The notes: generated from the sequence alone by a model not told the origin. A stretch of DNA of 64,000 bases from GCA-002733465 sp965230525 (GCA_965230525.1 OZ246008.1:4216001-4280000), one strand, 5' to 3'; numbered from the stretch's first letter, positions 35,539-45,099 are shown. Numbers and translations are program-made.

Positions 35539-37883
35539 TGAGCTTTCTAAATAAGATCGGTGTGGTCCCCAGTGAAGACAGTATTTTTGCAGATAAGCCC
35601 CAAACAAACGAAGAATTATCTTCTTCGCAAGCCATCATCAAGAGCGTTAGTCGACGTCAATTTTTAAAATCCACCGGGGTCGCAGGCACCGGACTAGTGC
35701 TTGGTGTACAACTTAACGCGGCACAAGCTGCCACGATTTCTCATGCACACCCTGACGGCAAAGACTTTGCACCCGATGTATTTATTTCCATGGATAAAAA
35801 AGGCACGGTTTATATTGTCTGTCACCGCTCAGAAATGGGCCAAGGGATTCGCAGCTCTCTCCCTTTGTTGGTGGCAGACGAAATGGAATGCGACTGGGAC
35901 CGAGTAGTGGTTAAGCAAGCCCTTGGTGATGCTAAATACGGAAGTCAAAACACCGATGGCTCTCGAAGTGTAAGACGTTTTTATGACCGACTTAAAGAAG
36001 CGGGCGCAACAGCCAGAACCATGCTACAAATGGCGGCCGCGCAAGTTTGGAAAGTAAAACCAACTCAAGTCACTATTTATAATCACCAAGCAAAGCTCAA
36101 AGGAAGCACTCAAACACTGGATTTTTCCGAGCTTGTGGAAATTGCAGCGACACTAAAAGTGCCTGAGAAATCGACCTTAAAACTCAAGAAAGAATCTGAA
36201 CACCGTTATGTCGGCAAAGATAATATTAAACTCATCGATGGAAAAGATATTGTCACTGGAAAAGCTCGTTTTGGCTTTGATGTTGAAGTCGAAGGGATGA
36301 AACACGCAGTTATTGCTAGACCTCCGGTACTGTTTGGCAAAGTGAAGTCTTACGATGCCAGCGAGGCAATGAAAGTCCCAGGCGTCATCAAAATTATCGA
36401 AATGCCCGCTCTGACTCCACCCGCTGCATTTAGAATGCTCGGAGGAATAGCGGTCATCGCAGAAAATACCTGGGCTGCATTACAAGCGCGCGATAAATTA
36501 AAAATTGAGTGGGACCATGGTAGTAATGCCAAATACAGTACAAAGGATTACGAAAAAGAGTTTATCAAAGCGCTGGAAAATCCGCCTCATGTAGTACGTA
36601 ACCGAGGCGACTGGGACAAAGCAAAACAGTCGGCAGATAAAGTCATAACCCACAACTATTATGTGGCTGGGATTGCTCACGCAACCATGGAGCCCCCAGC
36701 TGCGACCGCTGTCGTTAATGACGATGGCGTTGAAGTATGGACTTGCACACAAACCCCGCAATCCGCCCAACGCAACGCGATGGCTGTGATGCAAATTCCA
36801 CAAGAAAAAGCCGCTAGCGTTAAAATAAATGTCACTCTGTTGGGCGGCGGCTTTGGTCGTAAATCCAAACCGGACTATATAGCTGAAGCGGTTTATCTCG
36901 CAAATCAAACTAAGCTGCCGATTAAAGTGAGCTGGACTCGAGAAGATGAAATAAAGCATGGATACTATCACTCGCCTAGTTATCAAACCTTATCAGCGTC
37001 ATTTGATAAGTCTGGTAAAGCGACTGGTTGGTACCATGGAATGGTCAATCACCCAATTGGCGCGACTTTTAATCCGGCCGCCAAACAGGCCGGCGCCGCG
37101 GATTTAGGACAAACGGATTTGCCTTTCGATTTACCCAACATAAAGCTGACCAACGGCGAAAGTGATACGTTTATGCGCATCGGTTGGGTACGGTCGGTGA
37201 CCAATATTAACAACGCATTTGCGGTGAGCTCATTTGCCGACGAACTTGCACGTGAGCAAGGGAAAGATCCTAAAGACTACCTACTTGGGTTGATCGGCAA
37301 AGATCAAAAACTTGATGTGAATAAAGATGGTGCAAAGTATGAAAATTATGGCGAAAGTTTTGATACCTACCCGGTTGACACCGCGCGACTAAAAAATGTG
37401 ATTGAAGTGGTCGCTAAAGACGCGAACTGGGGTGCAAAACTGCCAAAAGGCCATGGAATAGGTATTGCCGCCAGCCGAAGCTTCTGTACCTATGTGGCAA
37501 CCGTGGTCATAGTTTCCGAAAAAGACGGAAAAATTCAGATCGAAAAAGTCTTTTATGCCGTTGATGCAGGAAAAGTTATTAATCCAGATAGAGCTCGTTC
37601 GCAAATGGAAGGTGCGGCGATATTCTCCGCTTCATTGGCTTATTATGGCGAAATTACTGCTAAAGATGGCATCGTAGAACAAAGTAATTTCCATGATTAT
37701 CCGATGGCAAGAATGGGACAGGTGCCAGAAGTCAATGTGAATATTCTTAAAAGCGATCATCCGCCAGCGGGTATTGGAGAGCCGGGCGTACCGCCATTTG
37801 CACCTGCATTGTGTAATGCCATTTTTGATGCAACAGGCAAGCGCTACCGGCGATTACCGCTCAATCAATATGGTATTGTTTAA
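35538..37883 (+). CDS. Molybdopterin-binding large subunit, IorB-like, with Tat signal
   Basis: 781-aa large subunit of the xanthine oxidase family without a fused FAD domain, like isoquinoline 1-oxidoreductase beta. A twin-arginine signal SRRQFLKSTGVAGTGLVLG begins near residue 37, after an unusually long 36-residue leader, so the mature enzyme should be periplasmic. Cofactor motifs include GGGFGRKSKPDYIAEA, the active-site GIGEPGVPPFAPAL with its Glu, and HRSEMGQGI. Substrate cannot be decided: aldehydes or N-heterocycles are candidates. No FAD subunit or cytochrome c gene is adjacent, so the electron acceptor is unknown. The operon ends at a strong terminator. Confidence 0.92.
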   Translation: MSFLNKIGVVPSEDSIFADKPQTNEELSSSQAIIKSVSRRQFLKSTGVAGTGLVLGVQLNAAQAATISHAHPDGKDFAPDVFISMDKKGTVYIVCHRSEMGQGIRSSLPLLVADEMECDWDRVVVKQALGDAKYGSQNTDGSRSVRRFYDRLKEAGATARTMLQMAAAQVWKVKPTQVTIYNHQAKLKGSTQTLDFSELVEIAATLKVPEKSTLKLKKESEHRYVGKDNIKLIDGKDIVTGKARFGFDVEVEGMKHAVIARPPVLFGKVKSYDASEAMKVPGVIKIIEMPALTPPAAFRMLGGIAVIAENTWAALQARDKLKIEWDHGSNAKYSTKDYEKEFIKALENPPHVVRNRGDWDKAKQSADKVITHNYYVAGIAHATMEPPAATAVVNDDGVEVWTCTQTPQSAQRNAMAVMQIPQEKAASVKINVTLLGGGFGRKSKPDYIAEAVYLANQTKLPIKVSWTREDEIKHGYYHSPSYQTLSASFDKSGKATGWYHGMVNHPIGATFNPAAKQAGAADLGQTDLPFDLPNIKLTNGESDTFMRIGWVRSVTNINNAFAVSSFADELAREQGKDPKDYLLGLIGKDQKLDVNKDGAKYENYGESFDTYPVDTARLKNVIEVVAKDANWGAKLPKGHGIGIAASRSFCTYVATVVIVSEKDGKIQIEKVFYAVDAGKVINPDRARSQMEGAAIFSASLAYYGEITAKDGIVEQSNFHDYPMARMGQVPEVNVNILKSDHPPAGIGEPGVPPFAPALCNAIFDATGKRYRRLPLNQYGIV

Positions 37884-37904
37884 ATAACACCAGCTCACGG
37901 CAAT

Positions 37905-37940
37905 AAAAAAGCTCTAGCATTATTAATGCTAGAGCTTTTC
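37905..37940. terminator. Bidirectional terminator between iorB-like and M23 genes
   Basis: GCTCTAGCATT pairs with AATGCTAGAGC (11-bp perfect stem, 37911-37935, 3-nt loop) with A run before and TTTT after. It lies between convergent genes and serves both strands. Confidence 0.93.
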
Positions 37941-37974
37941 GCTGATTCTTTGGTAGGCATTAAGCCAAGCGTAT

Positions 37975-38910
37975 TTAACTTTTCTTTCTGCGATTTACAT
38001 AAGGTGTTGGGTCGGTAGGACGGCCATTTTTTATCACTTCATAATGCACATGAGCACCGGTTGATCGCCCGCTATTACCCATTTCTGAAATGGTTTGGCC
38101 TTTTTTAACCACATCGCCTTTGTTTACCAAGGCCTTTTTATTATGGCCGTATCGTGTGACCAATCCGTCGCCGTGATTAATTTCGACTAATAATCCATAA
38201 CCAGAACGATGACCAACCCAAGAGACAACCCCAGCGGCAGTTGCAATCACAGGATCGCCTTCTTTACCCGCAAAATCAACGCCAGCATGCCAAGCGGGTT
38301 TGCCGGTAAAGGGATCACTTCGCTCACCATAAAAGGATGATAACCAACCTTTAGTGGTCGGGCGCCCAGAAATGTATCGCTCTACCCCCATGTGTTTGTC
38401 CATTAACAATGACTCCAACACTTTTAATTGTTGCTCTCTTGATTGCAGTGAAAGGTTCACATCCTTAAAAGCCTCGTCTAAAGAGTTAATGTCACTATTA
38501 GTATCATCCAAAGTTTTCTCCGGGCCACCAATTGCAGGTGCTTCACCAAAGTTAAACTCTTTTGCATCGATCCCAGAAATAGTAAGTATTCGCTCACCTG
38601 CTGCATCAAGACGTCTTACATGTGCTTGGATCATACCCAAGCGGGCTGCAAGTGCATTGATTTGTTGCTGAGACGCTTGTTTAGCAAGTTCAATTTCGTC
38701 ACGTTGAGACTGCATCTCCGCGTGCCACTGATCGATTGTCACCTGTTCAACTTGAGTGACTTCGCCCTGTTTTATAGCGTAATAGTAACCACCCACTCCG
38801 GCTGCAAGAGGCACAACAAGCATAAAAGAGATGATGCTATAGATAAATCCATTACGTAATTTGACACTTCTCATTCCTTGCGAAGAGCGTTGTAAAATTG
38901 TAATACTCAT
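37975..38910 (-). CDS. M23 family metallopeptidase (LytM-type), membrane-anchored
   Basis: 311-aa envelope protein. One N-terminal transmembrane segment (about residues 22-45) is followed by a coiled coil to about 110 and a linker. A C-terminal peptidase_M23 domain has complete zinc motifs: HAGVDFAG (H and D) and HVHYEV, plus the GYGLLVEINHGDG and MGNSGRSTGAH segments. It should cut peptidoglycan cross-links. In Pseudomonas a similar gene lies between lpxC-dciA and secA; here secA is 17 kb away. It is divergent from dciA across 123 bp. Confidence 0.92.
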   Translation of the reverse strand: MSITILQRSSQGMRSVKLRNGFIYSIISFMLVVPLAAGVGGYYYAIKQGEVTQVEQVTIDQWHAEMQSQRDEIELAKQASQQQINALAARLGMIQAHVRRLDAAGERILTISGIDAKEFNFGEAPAIGGPEKTLDDTNSDINSLDEAFKDVNLSLQSREQQLKVLESLLMDKHMGVERYISGRPTTKGWLSSFYGERSDPFTGKPAWHAGVDFAGKEGDPVIATAAGVVSWVGHRSGYGLLVEINHGDGLVTRYGHNKKALVNKGDVVKKGQTISEMGNSGRSTGAHVHYEVIKNGRPTDPTPYVNRRKKS

Positions 38911-39033
38911 AAAAGATACTTGTTTATAGCTGTTATTTCGTCTTGATTATTATTATTAATGCTCTTATCAAATTGATAAAAAACAATGTTAAAATGATAA
39001 CTTACCCTTATATTCTAGCTAGTTATCAAAATT

Positions 39034-39348
39034 ATGCCCAAAAATCGTCCAAATGCTGTTGATAACTTGCTTAATCAACCTGAAGGCAACGTCAAAGCGT
39101 TACTCGATCGGCTGACTAAGATACAGACGATCGACAAAAAACTCCATGAATATCTCGCTCCAGAGATGGCAAAGCACTGTCGCGTGGCAAATATCCGCAA
39201 AAGTACTCTCGTTTTAGCGGTCGATAGTCCAGCCTGGAGTCACAAACTGCGCTTTCAACTCCCTGATTTACTGAGCTATTTTAGAAACACTGGCTTCTTG
39301 AATTTGGCCAACATCGATATTATCGTTCAGCCAAAACGAAATCCTTAG
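39034..39348 (+). CDS. dciA: DciA (DUF721) helicase-operator protein
   Basis: 104-aa protein of the DUF721 family, whose member DciA helps load the replicative helicase DnaB in bacteria lacking DnaC. The KH-like core is visible in LAPEMAKHCRVANIRKSTLVLAVDSPAWSHKLRFQ. The form is compact, lacking a long disordered C-terminal tail. Position between lpxC and the M23 gene matches Pseudomonas-type gene order, which supports the call. Confidence 0.88.
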   Translation: MPKNRPNAVDNLLNQPEGNVKALLDRLTKIQTIDKKLHEYLAPEMAKHCRVANIRKSTLVLAVDSPAWSHKLRFQLPDLLSYFRNTGFLNLANIDIIVQPKRNP

Positions 39349-39351
39349 CGC

Positions 39352-39376
39352 AAAAAGCCGAGCAATGCTCGGCTTT
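39352..39376. terminator. Bidirectional terminator between dciA and lpxC
   Basis: AAAAGCCGAGC-AAT-GCTCGGCTTT: an 8-bp GC-rich stem flanked by A and T runs, between convergent dciA and lpxC. It ends the dcw-lpxC transcript on the minus strand. Confidence 0.93.
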
Positions 39377-39414
39377 AATAATTTTGTGCGCTAGAAAGCG
39401 TCTCGATAAACCCC

Positions 39415-40329
39415 TTAAACCGCGAGTCCAGGGTTCATTATGTATGAAATTGGTGCGGTATCGTTATCCTCAAACGAGACCATTTCATAAGCTGTTTCGT
39501 CGGCCATTAGAGCTCGAAGCAGCAAATTGTTTAGGGCATGTCCTGACTTAACGCCAGTGAACGCTCCGACTAAGCTATAACCCAACAAATACAAGTCACC
39601 GATGGCATCAAGTATTTTGTGTTTAACAAACTCATCATCATAACGAAGACCATCTTCGTTGAGTACACGATATTCATCAAGAACAATAGCATTTTCCATG
39701 CTACCACCTTGAACTAAATTCTTTGAACGAAGGTATTCGATATCATTCATAAAGCCAAAGGTGCGCGCACGGCTAATTTCTTTAACAAATGATGTGGCCG
39801 AAAAATCGACCTCAGAAAACTTTGCACTGGCTTGAAAAACCGGATGATCAAAATCGATACCAAAAGAAACTTTAAATCCATCAAAGGGTTCGAAAATAGC
39901 TTTTTTCTCACCATCTGACACTTCAACGCGCTTTTTGATACGAATGAATTTCTTAGGCTTGCTCTGATTCTCAACACCAGCAGATTGGAGCAAAAAGACA
40001 AAGGGGCCAGCACTGCCATCCATAATCGGAACTTCGGGAGCAGAAACATCAATAATTGCATTATCAATGCCAAGACCAGCCATAGCGGCAAGTAAATGCT
40101 CAACGGTAGAGACTCGCACATCGCCATTAACAAGGCAGGTCGATAAAGTAGTGTCTCCAACATTTTCTGGTTTAGCAACAAGTTCAACTACAGGGTCAAG
40201 ATCGACGCGTCGAAAAATGATTCCGGTATCAACGGCAGCAGGTCGTAAGGTCAGGTAAACTTTCTCACCGGTATGCAACCCCACGCCAGTAGCACGGATC
40301 GCAGTCTTGAGAGTGCGTTGTCTGATCAT
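39415..40329 (-). CDS. lpxC: LpxC, UDP-3-O-acyl-N-acetylglucosamine deacetylase
   Basis: 304-aa zinc enzyme that commits UDP-GlcNAc to lipid A synthesis. Zinc ligands lie in VEHLLAAMAGLGIDN and HKILDAIGD; the catalytic His is in SGHALNN. The start at 40329 (MIRQRTLKTAI) fits the family and has GGAG upstream; the frame is open 12 codons further. It follows ftsZ on the same strand, as in E. coli, but the 484-bp gap suggests it has its own promoter. In E. coli LpxC is controlled by FtsH proteolysis; the C-terminal MNPGLAV tail is short and hydrophobic. Confidence 0.98.
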   Translation of the reverse strand: MIRQRTLKTAIRATGVGLHTGEKVYLTLRPAAVDTGIIFRRVDLDPVVELVAKPENVGDTTLSTCLVNGDVRVSTVEHLLAAMAGLGIDNAIIDVSAPEVPIMDGSAGPFVFLLQSAGVENQSKPKKFIRIKKRVEVSDGEKKAIFEPFDGFKVSFGIDFDHPVFQASAKFSEVDFSATSFVKEISRARTFGFMNDIEYLRSKNLVQGGSMENAIVLDEYRVLNEDGLRYDDEFVKHKILDAIGDLYLLGYSLVGAFTGVKSGHALNNLLLRALMADETAYEMVSFEDNDTAPISYIMNPGLAV

Positions 40330-40813
40330 CAATAAAATCTCCAAAAATGAATTTATTAGACTCAATATTCCTTTTTGGCCTAGTTTATATCGTTTAAGCT
40401 TTTACTAACTAAGTTTGATTTTTATCAATTTTATCAATCTGTTAGCAACTCATCGGATGAGTTAGCTGAGCGATTGTGGAATATTACCACAATATGACAG
40501 AACATAAAATTAAAAAATTGTTCACTTTTTGCACAATTTCGCGTTTTATCTCAAAGCTCGCTATGCATCTGCCTAAACTTTGTCATAAGCGCTGCCGAGG
40601 GCAGCTTGTATCGCTTCGTTTGACCAAAAACCACGGCTAAAATTCCCGCAATTCTCAATATGAGATTATATTCAACCGCCTGAACACTTTTACTATTTAA
40701 TATTATCGAACACTAGCCCACCTACTAGAAGGGAGGCATAGGTCGGCTAGCATTCGACAAAACGCTGTGTCGCACAATAAAATTGTGCAATTTTCTTTTA
40801 TCGAAACTAACTG
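40330..40813. other. 484-bp ftsZ-lpxC intergenic region
   Basis: Non-coding, AT-rich. It holds two inverted repeats: AACTCATC-G-GATGAGTT at 40447-40463 and GCACAAT-AAA-ATTGTGC at 40772-40788. The second lies 26 bp past the ftsZ stop and could be a weak processing or termination hairpin, though no T run follows. A TATAAA on the minus strand near 40390 could belong to an lpxC promoter, but no matching -35 is clear. Confidence 0.5.
40447..40463. repeat. Perfect 8-bp-arm palindrome upstream of lpxC
   Basis: AACTCATC and GATGAGTT flank one G. The site is about 118 bp upstream of the lpxC start. It could be an operator for a dimeric regulator or a small hairpin; the sequence alone does not decide. 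Confidence 0.5.
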
Positions 40814-41956
40814 CTAGTCAGCTTGCTTTCGTAAAAATGCCGGAATATCCAAGTAGTCCATATCGCTACCCACAACCTGTTTTGGTTGAGTAGCTTGCTT
40901 ACGCAAAATAGTCGGACGCTGCAATTTCTCGTAGTCATTGGTTCCATCCGCTTTTTTGGTGTTATCGACCTTAACCTGAGCAACTGGTTCAGCTGCTTGT
41001 CCAATGCCGGTAGCAACCACGGTCACGCGAATTTCGTCTTTCAACTCAGGATCAATTGCGGTTCCAATAACCACCGTTGCATCTTCTGCGGCAAAATCTT
41101 GAACCACGCTACCAACTTCAGAGAATTCGTCAATACTCATATCTTCACCTGAAGTAATATTAACTAGAATTCCTTTTGCACCTGATAAGTCGACGTCTTC
41201 CAATAATGGACTTGAAACTGCCAGCTCAGCCGCTTTAATCGCTCTGTCTTCTCCGGTGCCAACGCCATTACCCATCATTGACATTCCTTTCTCAGACATA
41301 ACAGTTTTTACATCTGCAAAGTCAACGTTAATTAATCCTGGGCAAGTCATTAGTTCAGCAATACCTTGAACTGCACCATGCAATACATCGTTGGCGGCTT
41401 TAAATGCTTCCGTTAGCTTTTTGCCTTTCATAACATTTAAAACTTTGTCGTTTGGCACGATAATTAACGAGTCAACATGCTGACGAAGTTCATCAATTCC
41501 GGTTTCTGCGACGGTCATACGTTTTTTCATTTCAAAGAAAAATGGTTTAGTCACAACTGCAACTGTTAACACACCCATTTCTTTAGCAATTTCTGCAATA
41601 ACAGGAGCAGCACCTGTACCGGTTCCACCGCCCATCCCAGCGGTAATAAATACCATGTCGGTATCCGTTAGGATTTCAGCAATCCGCTCTCTGTCTTCTA
41701 GCGCAGCTTGCCGACCAATTTCTGGGTTTGCACCAGCTCCCAATCCTTTGGTGACTTCACCACCAATTTGAATAGAGGTTCGCACTGAACTTCTATTTAA
41801 TGCTTGTGCATCGGTATTGGCACAAATGAATTCAACGCCATCAACATTGGCACGAAGCATGTGCTCCACGGCGTTGCCACCGCCACCGCCAACTCCAATG
41901 ACTTTAATTACTGCGTTGTCACGCAAACTATCGACTAGCTCAAACATATTAGACAT
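40814..41956 (-). CDS. ftsZ: FtsZ cell division GTPase
   Basis: 380-aa tubulin homologue that forms the Z ring. The GTP-binding signature GGGTGTGAAPVIA and synergy-loop region are present. The GTPase domain reaches about residue 316, then a spacer of about 45 residues leads to the conserved C-terminal peptide DYLDIPAFLRKQ that binds FtsA and ZipA. Distal member of the dcw cluster, 103 bp after ftsA, which leaves room for a separate promoter. Confidence 0.99.
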   Translation of the reverse strand: MSNMFELVDSLRDNAVIKVIGVGGGGGNAVEHMLRANVDGVEFICANTDAQALNRSSVRTSIQIGGEVTKGLGAGANPEIGRQAALEDRERIAEILTDTDMVFITAGMGGGTGTGAAPVIAEIAKEMGVLTVAVVTKPFFFEMKKRMTVAETGIDELRQHVDSLIIVPNDKVLNVMKGKKLTEAFKAANDVLHGAVQGIAELMTCPGLINVDFADVKTVMSEKGMSMMGNGVGTGEDRAIKAAELAVSSPLLEDVDLSGAKGILVNITSGEDMSIDEFSEVGSVVQDFAAEDATVVIGTAIDPELKDEIRVTVVATGIGQAAEPVAQVKVDNTKKADGTNDYEKLQRPTILRKQATQPKQVVGSDMDYLDIPAFLRKQAD

Positions 41957-42059
41957 AATAATTCCCCTTCTAGGTTGCTAATATTTAAAAATAAAAAATA
42001 AAATTTAAAACTAAAAATTAATATATTTCTCTGCCATTTATAAAGGGCAGAGATGACCG

Positions 42060-43292
42060 TTAATATCCACTAAATAAACGCTTTAAACTGCCAAAAAACC
42101 CGCCTAACGTCAGCGCTTTTTCTTCATATGAACTGCTATAAATATTTTGTTGTTGTCCGTAAAGTAAAAGTCCGACACCAGTCGCATGGATCGGATTTTT
42201 AACAACGTCAACCAAACCGCTAATACCTTGTGGCACGCCTAACCTTACCGGCATATGAAACACTTCTTCAGCTAACTCGATTAAGCCTTCCATTTTTGAT
42301 GAGCCGCCGGTTAACACTATGCCGGCTGGAATCACTTCTTCAAAACCACTGCGGCGTAGCTCGGCTTGTATCAAAGTAAACAGCTCTTCATATCGTGGCT
42401 CAACGACCTCGGCTAATGTTTGCCGTGACATTCGTTTAGGCTCTCGGTCACCGACGCCAGGCACTTCAATGGTATCCTCTAGCGAGGTCAACTGGCGAAG
42501 CGCACAAGCGTATTTAATCTTGATGTCCTCAGCATGTTGAGTAGGTGTTCTTAAAGCAACAGCAATATCATTAGTCACTTGATCGCCTGCGATTGGAATC
42601 ACAGCGGTATGCCTAATTGCACCTTCGGTGAATACTGCAATGTCAGTTGTCCCGCCACCGATATCGACAATACAAACACCTAATTCTTTTTCATCTTCGG
42701 TTAACACGGAATAACTTGAAGCAAGTTGTTCTAAGATAATATCGTCAACTTCTAACCCGCAACGTCTAATACATTTCACGATATTTTGAGAAGCACTATC
42801 AGCGCCGGTTACCATATGAACTTTTGCTTCAAGGCGAACGCCAGACATTCCGATGGGCTCTCGAATACCTTCTTGGTTATCAATCACAAACTCTTGCGGA
42901 AGGATATGTAAAATCCTCTGATCCGCTGGAATGGCGACAGCTTTGGCAGCATCGATAACCCGTTCAACATCTCCAGAATTCACCTCGCTGTCTCTAATTG
43001 CAACGATGCCATGAGAATTGAGGCTTCGAATATGGCTACCCGCAATACCGGCAAAAACCGAATGAATTTGACAACCAGCCATTAATTCGGCTTCTTCCAC
43101 TGCGCGCTGAATCGATTGCACCGTGGATTCAATATTGACCACAACGCCTTTCTTTAAACCATTGGACGGGTGACTACCAATACCGATGATATCGGTGGTT
43201 CCGTTAGAACCGATCTCTCCGACAATCGCAACCACCTTAGAGGTGCCGATATCCAACCCTACAATAAGTTTTTTCTCTTGTGTTTTTGACAT
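42060..43292 (-). CDS. ftsA: FtsA, actin-like division protein
   Basis: 410-aa actin-fold protein that tethers FtsZ to the membrane. Phosphate motifs LIVGLDIGTSKVVAIVGE and VDIGGGTTDIAVF and the GIVLTGGSSKMEGL segment are present. The C-terminal amphipathic helix (FFGSLKRLFSGY) for membrane binding is intact. It starts 18 bp after ftsQ. Confidence 0.98.
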   Translation of the reverse strand: MSKTQEKKLIVGLDIGTSKVVAIVGEIGSNGTTDIIGIGSHPSNGLKKGVVVNIESTVQSIQRAVEEAELMAGCQIHSVFAGIAGSHIRSLNSHGIVAIRDSEVNSGDVERVIDAAKAVAIPADQRILHILPQEFVIDNQEGIREPIGMSGVRLEAKVHMVTGADSASQNIVKCIRRCGLEVDDIILEQLASSYSVLTEDEKELGVCIVDIGGGTTDIAVFTEGAIRHTAVIPIAGDQVTNDIAVALRTPTQHAEDIKIKYACALRQLTSLEDTIEVPGVGDREPKRMSRQTLAEVVEPRYEELFTLIQAELRRSGFEEVIPAGIVLTGGSSKMEGLIELAEEVFHMPVRLGVPQGISGLVDVVKNPIHATGVGLLLYGQQQNIYSSSYEEKALTLGGFFGSLKRLFSGY

Positions 43293-43310
43293 AATTTGTT
43301 AACTCGTTAA

Positions 43311-44114
43311 TTAACTTTCTTCACTTATGGCGTTTGACTTCAACTCGACGGCTAAGCCATTCCGATATCGTAAATCGACGCTGTTTAACTGGTTTTTATT
43401 TTCTATTGCAACATAGACTTGTAAAAATCGATCGAGACGCTGAAGATGGTTTTTACGCCCGGTCTTAATCAGCACATCGGTTGCAGTTTTTAAATTCCAA
43501 CTATTTGTTTTATCTATTTCAATTTCACTTAACAAAAAATTATTACTAGCAAGCTTTTGATTGACTTTGGTTAGCAGTTCAGTCATGGCCAGTAATTTTT
43601 GTTGGTTTATATTTTCAGTTTTTTCGATACGAATAGTTAGTAACTCGTTCTCATCTTGTGCGGTAACTTCAGTTTTTACGACTTGTCCATCCGCTAACAA
43701 AAAACCATCGTTTAAAATCGCAATTGGCTTTTTTTCATACAGGGTGAAAATTAAGGTATCTGGCCATTGCTTCCTAATTTCTACACTTTCCACCCAAGGG
43801 TTTTCTAATACTTCGCTTCTCACTTTTTGTAAGTCAACTGACAACATTCCTTTTCCGTTTGCTAGTCCTAATTTTTCAATTAGTCCAGCTTTGTTAATTC
43901 GTTGAGTGTCACCCCCAAAACTTACTTTTTCAATTGGCCAAATATTCGTGGTAATACTTGGTAAACTAGACAACCAATGAATGATCGCTGCAATAATAAC
44001 GATTCCAAATAAGCCGACCATTGCTCGCAACACAGGCTTAGGAAGTGCAATTTTAAGCTGTGGCAATTGCCGCTGCTTTTTCTTAGTTGTTTTAACTGCC
44101 ATGCGCTTAGCCAT
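43311..44114 (-). CDS. ftsQ: FtsQ, divisome scaffold protein
   Basis: 267-aa bitopic membrane protein: a basic cytoplasmic tail with KTTKKKQR, one transmembrane helix (about 31-50), a POTRA domain (WPIEKVSFGGDTQRINKAGL onwards) and a beta domain with WVESVEIRKQWPDTLIFTLYE. It links FtsB/FtsL to other divisome parts. The ATG has GGAGG 6 nt upstream and overlaps the ddlB end by 8 bp, so translation is probably coupled. Confidence 0.95.
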   Translation of the reverse strand: MAKRMAVKTTKKKQRQLPQLKIALPKPVLRAMVGLFGIVIIAAIIHWLSSLPSITTNIWPIEKVSFGGDTQRINKAGLIEKLGLANGKGMLSVDLQKVRSEVLENPWVESVEIRKQWPDTLIFTLYEKKPIAILNDGFLLADGQVVKTEVTAQDENELLTIRIEKTENINQQKLLAMTELLTKVNQKLASNNFLLSEIEIDKTNSWNLKTATDVLIKTGRKNHLQRLDRFLQVYVAIENKNQLNSVDLRYRNGLAVELKSNAISEES

Positions 44115-45099
44115 GACTTGCCTCCACGTGCCCAGTGGGGGTTGCCAAGCTGGTTGCCAATATTTGTAGCACTAATTCATCAAAAGACATTCCCGCCTGT
44201 GCCGCAGCTTTGGGCACAAGTGATGTTTTTGTCATTCCAGGCACCGTGTTAGCCTCTAACAGCATAAACTCTTGGCTACTTTCATCTTTAATAAAATCAA
44301 CTCTTCCCCATCCGCTGCATCCTAAAGCTTTAAATGCAATCAACGCTTGTGATTTAAGATGCGCTTCTTGTTTTTCATCCAGGCCACTGGGGCAAAAATA
44401 TTCGGTACTACTTGAACAATATTTTGCGTCATAGTCATAAAACTCATTAGGAGTGACCATGCTGATACTCGGTAGCGCTTTGTCATTTAACAAACTAACG
44501 GTGTATTCTTTGCCCTGTACAAATTTCTCAATCAAAACATCATCAAATTGTTGGGCTAATTCTACCGCCTCGACCAACGCTTCAGCGCTCTGAGTTTTTG
44601 ACATACCAACACTCGATCCTTCACGTATAGGCTTAACAAATAAGGTATTACCTATTTTATCCATCAGTGTTTTAGCCATTACATTGTTAAACTTAAATTG
44701 GCGCGCTACTTTTTCAAAAGGCGCAGTGGGCAAACCTAAGCTTTGCCAAATCCGCTTGCTATGCAGCTTATTCATTGCAATCGCGGAGCTTGCCAAATCA
44801 CTTCCTGTAAATGGAATGTTGAGCATTTTTAAAAAGCCTTGAACCATGCCATCTTCGCCATCTCTTCCATGCAGCGCTATGAATACTCGATCGACTTCAC
44901 CATCAAGCAACAATGAATAGTCTGCTTGCTGGGTATCAATTTTGACCACATCAACACCTTGATTAGCCAATGCCTGGTAAATGGCACTGCCTGATAATAG
45001 CGAGATTTCTCGTTCAGCACTGTTTCCACCAAGCAATACAGCTACCCTTCCAAACATTGTTGGATTAGATAGACTCGCTGTGTTGATTAGATGGCTCAC
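44107..45099 (-). CDS. ddlB: D-alanine--D-alanine ligase
   Basis: About 330-aa ATP-grasp enzyme that makes the D-Ala-D-Ala dipeptide for peptidoglycan. Seen: VAVLLGGNSAEREISLLSG, GRDGEDGMVQG, KPIREGSSVGMSK and EANTVPGMT. The listed start is a GTG at 45099. An ATG at 45057 would match the usual family start (MFGRVAVLLGG) more closely; neither has a strong ribosome site. It lies between murC and ftsQ, the standard order. Confidence 0.95.
   Translation of the reverse strand: MSHLINTASLSNPTMFGRVAVLLGGNSAEREISLLSGSAIYQALANQGVDVVKIDTQQADYSLLLDGEVDRVFIALHGRDGEDGMVQGFLKMLNIPFTGSDLASSAIAMNKLHSKRIWQSLGLPTAPFEKVARQFKFNNVMAKTLMDKIGNTLFVKPIREGSSVGMSKTQSAEALVEAVELAQQFDDVLIEKFVQGKEYTVSLLNDKALPSISMVTPNEFYDYDAKYCSSSTEYFCPSGLDEKQEAHLKSQALIAFKALGCSGWGRVDFIKDESSQEFMLLEANTVPGMTKTSLVPKAAAQAGMSFDELVLQILATSLATPTGHVEASHG

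Noticed and set aside
39747..40187. 146-codon open frame inside lpxC on the same strand
   Set aside because: Out-of-frame shadow of lpxC with biased Leu/Ser content.
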